A DNA stretch of 64,000 bases, taken from Puffinus mauretanicus (lineage: Eukaryota > Chordata > Aves > Procellariiformes > Procellariidae). Positions 53,701 to 64,000 of the stretch are shown in pieces. The stretch is taken from positions 1,178,001-1,242,000 of the forward strand of contig JAJKFH010000052.1 in assembly GCA_023333565.1 (NCBI GenBank). The letters are read 5' to 3'. A program made the translations under genes and the position numbers. The first letter of the stretch is position 1, and every line of letters starts with the position of its first letter. The notes below the pieces were generated by a model that was not told where the DNA came from, did not search any database, and worked only from the letters and a program-made list of their open reading frames with translations.

Positions 53701-56700
53701 ATTTTTTTTGTTTGTTTTATGGAAATTGTTAGGAGCCTATTTGCCTCATGTAGGGAAAAAGTGTGAAAATGCCAAATCACAAACAAATGGTAGAAATGAA
53801 GTTGGTGCAGATTTGTTATATGACTGTATATGTTTGCAGGAGATATTTCTAAACAGCATTTTGTATTCAGGAACACCCCTGTCTCCATTCTAGCCATGCT
53901 GATAAATGCAGTAGCAGAACCCTGATTGCAAATTGCCAGTAAAGATACCAAAGGAAACAGTATTTTCATACTTCATCAGGACTACAATTATATTATTCCT
54001 CTCAGCATGGTGGAGGGGATCTGCTGTTGCTGTGTGTATTGTATTTGGTTGAGAATAAACACCTAAAGTATCAGTATAGTATCTTAACCAGAATATCATG
54101 TAGAGAAGTTGGAGGGGAGATAAAACTTGTGAATGAAAAATTTTCCCATTGGTAATGACACAGGGTGGTGGCCCTGGCTGTTATTTAGCATAACAGTTGT
54201 TTGAATTTCAGGTGCCATGATAACATAGCAGGAGACTTAAAATACATCTTTAATAGACTTCTCACAGGAGCAGACTTGCCTGCTTTAAACCCTGTAAATG
54301 TAGAAGCATGGTTTCTGGAGCATCTGGGATAATACCCCCCATAGTACATGGAATGCAGCAATTGTATCTGGTAGGCTACTGTAGGGGGGCAGAATGTGGG
54401 TAGGAAGCTGGAAGGAGAATGCCATGTTTTTGACCTTGTTTCATCATCCCTTTAGTATCCTTATGACACAGCTTTCCGCTGATTCTATAATTATTAGTTA
54501 CGCATGTTGCTAATGACACATTTCGTATTTCTGAGCGTCTTTAAAACAGTTGATATTCTTGCACCAATGAAAACATGCAAAGAGCTCTTCATACCCCCAT
54601 TTTTTCCCCAAAGCTGTGGGAACAATTTTCTGGCTTGTAGAACAAAGAAGTTAGAACAAATTACATAGCCAACATCTGCACCTGGCTCACTTATTAAGTG
54701 AATAGTTGGCATAGATGCTAAACTACCTTCTGCCAAGAGAGCCTTGCCGATACAGTTGTTCAGGGATGACAATGTGATAATGTCTTTTCCTTTTTGGTTC
54801 ACCAAAGCTATTTTCTTGATTAAAGTAAAAATTTTGTTGAAAAGGAAAATATCTTTTTACTTTTAAATATCAGAGGTTAATTAATGGTTAATCAAACTTA
54901 TTCTAACCAACCACGTTAAGATTATGATGGTGTATCACTTTAGTTCCAATGGCAGACACATCACATATGGGTTGCCATTTTGATGGCTTTGAATGGTAAT
55001 CTGACCCATAAAAACTGAAGCATAATATGCAAACTTATTTTTTTCTGGCCTGCCCTATTCTTGATGCCATCTGTGTTAAGATGGAAATGAGCCTGCTCAA
55101 AATGTGGTCTGCCAGTTTTAAGCAGAGTTGTAATGCCAATTGCAGATGGATTTAAAAGAATAGCCTCATGTGAACAAGAAGAGAAGGAAGATTCTCCTGA
55201 GAGCAGGAAGTTTCACTTGAAAGCATCTTACATCTGTTAAATCCTGTGGCCTATGGAACATCCATCAGGCCTTTCTGTGAATTCTTCACATGGATTAAGT
55301 AAACTAAACTTACTTTCAAAAAATCAAGAAAAAACCCTCAACTTCCAAAGGTTGCTCCTCCTCCCACCACTGCCTTCTATTGCTGTCATCCATAATGGAA
55401 CACAGTGCAGGAAGCTGACAGTATCAGAGCCTGTCAAGTATTTGCAGTGTATCCATTCAGCAAAACCAATCACAGTAAATTATTTCATAGGTTTTGTAGA
55501 TATGTGTTTTTAATCTGCTGTATGAATCCTGTTGAATTCATAACACTCAGAGCCCTGGGCTGCCATTTCTGAATTGCTGTCTTTGACAAGTAACAAAAAT
55601 CTATGTTGTAGGTGAAGGTGAGTATCTATCTGCTGCTGATGCATCTCAGCTTAAAAATTAAGATATTTAAGCACCTAATTTTCACTGTAGTTAATGAGAT
55701 CTCAGTTCTCGTCTACTCAGTTTGAGAGAGCATGTGCTCTGAAGTTAGGGATTTAATGACCTTGTCTTATGTGTAACCACAAGTGTCTTGGTACTATTTA
55801 TAATCCAAAGACAGACATTAAATGATTTTCACTGGTTAGGAATATGGTCTACAGAAATCTCTAAGTTTTTAAATCTCTTTAAATCGATTACACTGTTTGA
55901 ACGACTACTTGCTTTTGCAGTAAGGAAGCATGTAGAAGAAGGCACTCATCGATGAATTTCATGTTTGTGACACACTTGAACATCACTCTCAACTCCTCTT
56001 TAAGCCTTTTATTTCCAGGCTAAATAAACACCAATTTCAGCAATGTCTCATCTATTCCCTTTAATTACTGCTGTTGAGAGAAAGTTTCTGCTGATGCAAA
56101 TGTGCTATTTTGTCATGTCACATCAAATTGCATCAGCCTTATATTTAGGAACAAAAAGAGGGGGAGGCTGAGACAGGATGTGGCTACAAATGGAACCAAA
56201 GGGTTTTCTTAAATATAGGCTGAAAATAGACAATTGAGGCAGTGATGCTTTTTCAAGCAAAAATCCATGAAAGGGAAAAATCAAGTCTGTGACGACAGAA
56301 ATGAATAGCAGGACTGGGGGTGTGAGAAGAGGGAGTTCTAGATGGAGGCGTGGGCTGGTGTCAGGGAAAAGCTGATGAACTTCTCATTTACGCAAACACC
56401 CTTTGCGTTGTCAGATTGGTGTTTTAGAATATGTTAGACCACATACATGTCCTCTTGTTCCTTCTGTGCTGGCTAAAAAGTTACTAGCTATGCTTCCCTC
56501 CAGCTTGTTGCAGGACATTCCACCTGCCCTTTCCTTTGTGATTATCTCCCCCTCAGGTCTCAAAGCTGAACTAGTTGATTGATTCCCAACTTGACTTATT
56601 TGATTGAAAAAAAATTTAATGACTGTTTTTTGCTAACTTGGATGTCTCAACTTAACCCAGTCACTTGCAGGAATTGTCCTAAATACCATACAGCTTTATT

Positions 56701-59545
56701 CTCATTAATTTATCTGTTACTATATGCTGCCTTGATGTAGGGATTGTTCATTAGATTTTTTTCTTCTCAAAACATTATGAAATTACCAAGCCTAAAATCA
56801 GTATGGTGCAAAATGGCTAAGCTTTATTCAATTCTTTGTGCCTGTTTACATTTACATGAATTTGCTACTGTTGGAATTATTTCTTCTGACTCCTGGGTCA
56901 ACCTGCAGAATTCTAAGTGTTTTCTGTGTAAGCTCTGTAAGCAGAAATCAAGTGATTTGTTCTCTGTTATTTTTGCGTGCATTTTGAAGGGTTTTACCTT
57001 ACTGGATGAGATTTTGGGTTTGTTTTTTTTCTTCTAGTGGGGTAACCAAAAAAATAGTAGTAAAGTTAAAGGAAGAGTATACCTAATTAAGCAGGAAGAA
57101 GTTGAAGGAAAAAAAACTGGGAGGAGGCATATAAAATTTGTCAATCACATCTAGCAAAATTTACTTAAATCACAATGGAAATACATGAAAAAATAATTAT
57201 TTTTCAGGTGCTTTTTATAGTGTATTAAATTCTAATAGCCTAGTAGGCCTTCAGAGTGCTAATATACAGTACTTATGTACTCAAAATATCTTCAAACATG
57301 AATTAACCCTTAAAAGGCTCTTGCATTGCAGGAGTGTTGTTGCCCATCTATAGTAGACAGTTGCCTTGAACAACTCAGTTACTTTTATATAACTTTGGAG
57401 AAACTCTGCTACAATCATAAAACTCAAGCCCATTTGTTTAGGTTGCCAGCAAACATATGTTTTTGTGGTTCAATAGAAATTAATAGAAATGTGCTGATTT
57501 ACACCAGCAAAGAGTGTGAACTAGTGACTTTAATGTTGCCTTCAGTGGCATATGCCTGGAGAAACCGTGGTAGAAAAACGAAGTCCTCCAAATTGAGTTC
57601 CTATGCAGATACAATACCAGTATTCCAGATTCTTATGTTGGACATAAATTTATTTATGGCAACATACACTATTTCAGTATATTTCTTTTAACTACTCCTA
57701 GCAATAATTCTCAGCTCACTAAACTAAAACTAAATAGACTGTGCTAAATAGGCATAGAGAAAACTTGCAGTAGCTGTCCAAATAAATCTAGGAGGCATCA
57801 AACAATCCATCGCACTAAATTTACTTTAAATATAGTGTCTCTTCACAAATAATATTTTTAAAAGACTGTTCTTGAAGAAAGTCAATTTGGTTTTTCAGAA
57901 AATGTTAGTAGCTTTCTCATGGAAAACACTTTTTGCCCTCTCAGAACTGGGCAGAAAATGATCTATTGAAATCAAATGCATAAATTATGCATGTAATACA
58001 ACTTGCTTTGAAATGATGAGTCTGATCAGAGCCTGATGGCAATTAAACTGAGTTCAGAAAGATCAGCTGTGTTTGAGAATCATCAGAACTCTTGATGTAG
58101 ATGTGATCTATAGGTGTCCTAGCAGCACCTACTTATCAAATTAGAAAAATACTATTCATTTCTTACAGCTAAGCTCTTGGATTCTCTCCTCAGAAGTAAT
58201 TGGTGATGTTAGAGGTAATATTTTTTATTCTTGTCACCAAGGATAATAAAAATGCAGTGGAAGCTTAGAAGCTTGTATATTTACAGGGTTATGACAAATG
58301 TAAGTCAAGTGGTATTTCAAACTGAAGCTAGACAGGCAAAGGCACCCAACTCTTCATGGTTAGATATTACCAGTCCTTTAGGACTGTAAAATATTAAATA
58401 TTGTGATGCTGTAATCTGAACTCTTAACTTTTAAATTCTTTACAACAGGAAAATAACAACCCATGGTGCTAAATCCATATACACAATGGAGCTTGATGGA
58501 AACAAGGCAATGAAAGATTTACCTCAGGCTTTATGCACAAAAATTCAGTGTGCGGTAGTCTCTGCACTCAAGGTGCGCAGGTCCACAAATAGGCAGAGAG
58601 CATACTACTGGCAGCTTCTAGCCTGAATAGTAAGAGGCTTGTGTCTTTGACTTGGCTACAATATTTGGTATTTTGTCTTTTGTGATCTTTGTGTGGAAAA
58701 TGCAATGCTTGTCTCTGGTGTCTGACCAGACTGTAAATGGAAGTGTAACAGAGTCTAGGTGCGCTTCCTCCAGGAGTGGAGGGAGGAGGTGAGAGAGTTC
58801 TGTAGAGATTCTGGTGGTACTTAAAGCATTAATTTGCATAGAATTTCTTATTTTTCATTTTCAGTTTAATCCACTTCCTGAGACTTAAGACAATCACATT
58901 TGATTTTTTCCTCCAATGACTTTTTTTAGTACATGAGAATTGAAAAATGCCTCAGTAAATTATGTGTATTTTCATAGCAAGGAATGCATTTCTGTTACAC
59001 TTTTTCAAAGCAAATCACAAAAATATTAAATGGGGAAGGAGAAAGATAGATGTTTGTTTTTATAGTTGGGGTTTGTTTGGTTTGAACTGGATAAGTCTGA
59101 AAAAACTAGATAAAAACTGCAGATCAAATGAAAAGACTCCATAACCATTCTCCAGATTGTTCACCAAAAAACCAACCCACTACAACCAAAGTATTCTTAA
59201 TTAATGTCTTCAGTTAAAGGAAAAGCATTGTGGATCTCTTAAATATATTATTAAATCTGTATTGTTTAGATAGTAGGATGAGGAAGATATTTGTGCTGAG
59301 TGCTGTGTCAAATTCATCAGGGCATACTTTAATTCTGGTTCACTTGCTGGATTTCACAGCTATTTGTCTGGGTATTGGGGTAATTTGGAGGGTTGAGTGA
59401 AGCCAGATGACTGTAATGAACTCATTTTGTGTCTTTGACTCATTCTGGCAAAAAAAGATGCTATTTAAGGGGTATTTTGTATTGTTAAGACTTCTGTTCC
59501 TCCTGTCTCTCAAACTTTCTCTGGGCCACTGTCTTTGCGCCATCA

Positions 59546-59598
59546 CCAGTAATTACATCAAATTAATTCAGCATAATTGAGTTAATTATTAGCACTGG
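59546..59598. promoter_or_regulatory. AT-rich cluster of homeodomain-type core sites
   Basis: Within about 50 bp there are TAATTA (59550-59555), ATTAAT, a further TAAT and TTAATTATTA. This is at least six overlapping TAAT/ATTA cores, bracketed by CCAGT on the left and ACTGG on the right. Such dense, non-repetitive clusters are common in conserved developmental enhancers, but composition alone can produce them. No function is assigned. Confidence 0.25.
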
Positions 59599-60070
59599 AG
59601 GTTAACAACATGACTTCAATTGAACCAAAGCTTTTATCCCCCTTTTCCTGAGGTTTCACAAAATGTAAACAAATCTGAATCATGGATGAAACCTGAGGCA
59701 GCTCCATTTCCATCAAGTGCTTTTGCCAGTCAGAAGAACTATCCTGCCACATTCATTCACTCAGATGGGTGTTGATAATGTGCTGTCTGCTGCAAAGGGA
59801 AAAGAATACTGTGGCATTCTGTATCAACATCCAAGTACTTTAGGAAAAAGGAAATATTTTAATCACCTCAGAGCCATTCAGTCAAAACCAGAAAGATAGA
59901 ATAATCATTAATAAAAATTCAGATATATAGAGGATATTGAACCTGGTTTAGCTGACGTACATCAAAAAACTAAGACAGAGGTTCCAAAGATTCAGAGCAT
60001 AGCTTTTTGAATTAGGGATGCTATAGTGAATGACTGTGTAAGACACAATCAATAGCATGATTTCTTGTTT

Positions 60071-60195
60071 AAGGTGGTAGTTTGGGAATCAGAAGATACA
60101 GTTTCTATTCCCAGCTCTGCTATTGACTCCTTGTGTGACTTTGCACAAACCACCTAATTTTCTGGGAGCACAGTTTTTCTCAGGTATTTTCACTC
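60071..60195 (+). mobile_element. MIR-like SINE
   Basis: The order of segments follows the MIR consensus as I know it: GGGAATCAGAAGATA, then TTCTATTCCCAGCTCTGC, then TTGTGTGACTTTGCACAA, then a CCTAATTTTCTG segment and a CAGTTTTTCTCAGG end. It is diverged but colinear over about 120 bp, including the conserved core around the GTGTGAC motif. It is an ancient insertion in the non-coding flank. Confidence 0.75.
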
Positions 60196-62479
60196 TTAGA
60201 GATCCAAGAGACTAGGGTTGCCTCTGCTTGTGCATCCATGGTCTAGGCATAGTGCAATGGGATATTTGAATCGCTGGTGTCTCGATGTATTGCAATGGAT
60301 CTCTGCGCTGGGACGCTAAGAATTCTGCCTTTGCCAACAGTAAAAACAAGCTTTTACCTTTAGCACCAAGGGCTAAAACTGAGATCCAACTCCCGCTTTC
60401 CGCAAACTGCAGCATGTTTGTTTTAATCTATTACAGCAAGAGCTCTGAGCTGGACACTCAGATCAAGAGTTTTGGCTTGAACTTAACTCTGTAGACAATA
60501 AAACATAGACTTTTTTCCCCTAACTTCATCTCAGCCAGAGCTATAAATTAATTGCTCGATATAGTTGGTGCGTTGTGTGTAATCAATTAAAAGCAAGCTC
60601 TGTACCTCCGAAAACAAATGTCCTGCAGAGTTCTATAGAGTGTTTTTTCTTGTATATCATTCTGGCTCAATGACAAAAATGTCCAAAAGCCAGGGGGGAA
60701 GTTAAAATTTGAAGAAATCGTGTCCCATTTGTAGGATTTTTACCTGACCAACAGGATATCCAGGATCTATTTTTGGTTCTGCTATTCATGTGTTATGTGG
60801 AAGATAAGAATATTATTTAATTTCTTTCTTTGTGTCTTTTCAGGGAAAGTAGGACGAAAGATAGTTGGTTTGCATTTATACTTGAGTTCTCTGAGTTCTG
60901 TATATGGTAAGGATTATCTAACAATGGATTAATTTTCTGGGACAGACTGCAGAAGATGGATAAAAAAACTGCTTACAAGATTCTGGAACAAAGTGAAAGC
61001 GAGTCTGCTGCTGACATTCTGATCCTAGGTTCAGATGGTATCAGGTTGGAAAGAAAGGTTGTTTTGAAAATGTGCACTACAATATTGCTAATAATGTATA
61101 ACACTATAATACAGTGTTGCTAATCATGAGATGTTCTAAGCAATAGACAACAGTGGCTTTAAATTGTAGATACCTCTGCAGTTCTCAAATTTGTAAGAAT
61201 TTTTTTGAAAATATTTGTTTTTTCATCTTACTACTTTAACTGATGTTAATTTAAATCTAGGTGATGATGGGGGAGGAGGAGGGAAGTTGTATTACTAACA
61301 TGGAAATTCTCAACATACGCTTTCTGTTCTCATCTAAATCATGTCCATGACTTTGCCATGAAAATAGATGACAAACAGCCTTCTTCCACAGAAGGTGTGC
61401 TGGTGTGCGCAGATGCTCTTTTAGCACCGCAGGGAGCATTGTGCTCCTGGGAGGTCAGATCCTGTACTATAAATGGCTGCAGGTTTGTTAAAGTCAATGG
61501 AGCTGTGCTGGCCTGTTGATATTGTTAGAAGTCTGATCTATCAGTAGACTTTCAAATTTACAAAAATTTACTATTTACTATTTAGAATTTACAAAACTGT
61601 CCTCTTCCAGCATACAGCTTCTGTTTTCCTTTTGGAAACCTATATTAAATCAGGAGAGAAACAACAAGGACTGAGCTAATGTAGGCAACAACACATTTAG
61701 TCCTGCACTCAAGCAATGTGTAGGCCTGCAATTTAAATGCATTACACTAGGCAACATCTGCCATCACTATGTCAGCTGTAGTTTTAATTACTTCCCTCTT
61801 TTAATTAGGTCAAATCATGAAGCACTGGAATCAATTGTTAAGTAGCCTTTTCTGGAGCCAGGTACTGATTTCCTGGATGATGGACTTCATTCAACATTTT
61901 TCTTTTCATCGCAAAAGAACGTATTATAACTTTCTAAAATAACAGTATCTTACAATATGTAGAGGAGAATTGTCCCTGAAGGAATGGTGGGGGCATATGG
62001 CTCTTTCACCATCCAAAGCATGGAGAATGTACAAGTCTCGTACCACAGCTGGCTTTGTGAAGAGCTCTCTTGTGGCATCCCACTGCAGCCAGCAAAGGTT
62101 TCTCAGGGATAAGGGTCCTTTCTCAAAAACCAGTTGCTGGGGTGGGAACTCTTTCTTTGCGATAAACCTGTTGCTAGCCAGACTTTTCCTTTGTTTTTCT
62201 TAAGAAGCAGATTCTCTTTGAGCTAGGCTAAGCCATGGAGAGTGACAGTGAAGTTTTTGGGAAAACTTGAGATATGGCCTTAAGACCTCAGAAATCTTCC
62301 TAGGATATGGCGGGCATCTGCCCAAATGATTAGCTGTTGGTATGGTAACAATCCCTGATTAGTGAACTGTGCAAGTTAAAATCCCCCTTAAGAGGCTAAA
62401 GACTCCTAGACTTAAATGTTCTGTAATACTGCTGCTTATAAACATTTCTCTCATGAACAGGCATGTATTTTGTTCAAGA

Positions 62480-62520
62480 TGTGGTGGGCCAAATTCATCC
62501 GTGGTATAATTCCACCACAG
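62480..62520. repeat. Possible old dispersed-repeat fragment
   Basis: The sequence GGGCCAAATTCATCCGTGG followed by TATAATTCCACCAC resembles one arm of an old amniote repeat containing CCAAATTCATCCCTGGTGTA. Related-looking fragments occur at 61440-61520 (GGTCAGATCCTGTACT and GTCAATGGAGCTGTGCTGG) and at 57494-57513 (GATTTACACCAGC). The identification is by memory of the motif only. Confidence 0.3.
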
Positions 62521-64000
62521 ACAGTGTTTATGCCAGGGAAGGTTTTGGCTTGGATTGAGAGCAAAGGACTGGAAGATGCTAAATTTCAGCAGGTGTGGAT
62601 TTGAAATAATGAGACAGCAAGTTGTTCTTGATGCTGCTGTAAAGGATGATGTAAATTGGGAAGGACGATTACAGGACGAACTGTAGATACTAGGGCATTG
62701 TAAAGTACTATCGTCATTAGTCTAGGGATTATGTGTGTATAGTTAGGACTGGAAAGGATGTGCTCTGGTAGATCGGTAGAATGAGAGTCATACTGGAAAG
62801 CCCTGTTATACTGCAGGTTTTATTCCCTTGTAGGCTGGATATGATGTTTGCACTAAAGGAATGTTAAGAGGTATATGTTAGGCATTCTTTGTTTAAAAAA
62901 AAACAACAGTTTTTTATTAATCTTTAGTCAATAGTGTGGGTCACAGTGACTTCTGTTGCTTTTTTAAATTCTGACTCTTTACCTTCTCATGACTTTGTCC
63001 TTCTAAAAGTCCTTCTATTGAACTTTTGTACTTTTACTTTCCTAAGTAGAGCCTTTTCTGCACTACGTGATAGCTGCTTGTTTGAATTATGTGCTTTTAC
63101 CCTCTTGCCTTTTTTAAAAAAAAAGTTGTATTGTGTGAGCAAAATGAGCCTATCTTAAAGCATAAAGGTAAAATAAACTTTAACTAGTTTCAGTCCTTCC
63201 TGAATCGAGTTAGGAACCATGACAAAACCTTATGTAAGACTTACTATTCTTCCCATACTTATATGACCCATAGTTCATAGAATTAATGTTTTCATTAATC
63301 AAAGACAGCATGTTTGTGCCCTTAAAAAGAACTTTCATACCTTATGCTGCCAACTGGGTATCCATCCTTTAACAAAATTTGTGGTAGCTTGTGTTGTGCC
63401 CAATTGGAAGTTTTTAAAAAATTTGAAGTTTCAAAAAGTATTAGAAGGTGATATAAGCCCAGCCAGAAAGTTGTTATACTAACTATCATAAAGTAGTAGG
63501 GAGAACCATGATTGCTAAACTGGAACTAAGCACTGGAATATTTCAAAATACAATATTTACAAGAAAAGAAGGAATGAACAGGCAGTTTTGTTTTAAAGCT
63601 GATGGCACCAAGATATAACTCAATTCATATTCAGGAATGATCTCAAAGGTAAATACTTACAGATTTGGCCATTGAGAACAAAATTCATGTTGACAGCAGT
63701 TGAACTGAGCTGGGAAGACAAAGTTCTTTTGAGACTGTGCCTTTCAGAATTTTCTTTGAGCCAGGAGAAGTCATTGTCAGAAGAAAAGAGTAAGTAGAGA
63801 AATTTGAATTGCACCTAAACTAGGGAGATTCCTACCTTCCCATTGCTGCCTGAACTTGACATTTAGTGAGCATGCTCCAAAGAATATTACTCTAATTAGT
63901 CTGAGCATGCTTATTTATTATCCAGAACAGGGTAATCTGGTCTCAGCATGGGCAGCATGTTTCCTCACTGGTGTTAGATTGCAAAAGTCTCAATGTTTTA

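Larger units (their letters stand above)
36250..64000. other. Upstream flank without recognisable genes
   Basis: This is AT-rich, CpG-poor DNA upstream of NLK. I looked on both strands for exons of the mammalian neighbours LYRM9 and NOS2 and found none. The ORFs present (60-121 residues) have no recognisable domains. Apart from the MIR-like element, hairpins and possible old repeats listed separately, I see nothing that supports a feature. It may be intergenic or intronic to an unannotated divergent transcript. Confidence 0.7.

Noticed and set aside
36250..64000. Exons of LYRM9 or NOS2, expected neighbours from mammalian synteny
   Set aside because: I looked for their characteristic coding segments on both strands and could not find them. 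They may lie beyond the window.
1..64000. CRISPR array, operon, prophage or other prokaryotic-type system
   Set aside because: The window is vertebrate DNA with spliced exons, and no spaced direct-repeat array or gene cluster is present.

Overview
The window is a stretch of vertebrate nuclear genome, most likely from a bird. Long AT-rich non-coding DNA surrounds one compact CpG island. A truncated CR1 LINE 3' end, typical of sauropsids, lies in the left half, young interspersed repeats are very sparse, and a few decayed MIR-like SINE remnants can be recognised.

The one gene supported at the protein level is NLK (Nemo-like kinase, a proline-directed Ser/Thr kinase acting in Wnt, Notch, TGF-beta and FOXO signalling), on the minus strand. 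Coding exon 1 (34091 down to 33634) encodes the His/Ala/Pro/Gln-rich N-terminus and the glycine-rich ATP loop. Exon 2 (858 down to 729) encodes the next 43 residues, including the catalytic lysine and the alpha-C glutamate. Between them lies a 32.8-kb intron, and all later exons lie beyond position 1. The splice junctions agree: exon 1 ends in TG and exon 2 begins with G, restoring Trp153.

Upstream of the NLK start codon are a uORF-rich 5' leader (about 34092-34643), a probable short 5'UTR intron (34644-35187) and a CpG-island promoter (about 34860-36250). The promoter holds eleven CCAAT boxes, all in the same orientation. The far edge of the island carries eight tandem GGCCGG units (the GGGGCC hexanucleotide) and looks like the start of a divergent plus-strand transcript, although no protein is recognisable there.

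From 36.25 kb to 64 kb I find no exon I can identify. This flank appears to be intergenic, or intronic to a non-coding transcript. It holds a MIR-like SINE, several short perfect hairpins, probable ancient palindromic repeats and an AT-rich cluster of homeodomain-type core sites. The listed open reading frames outside NLK look like chance ORFs. I found no CRISPR array, operon, prophage or other prokaryote-type system. The most interesting material is the NLK promoter and leader architecture.
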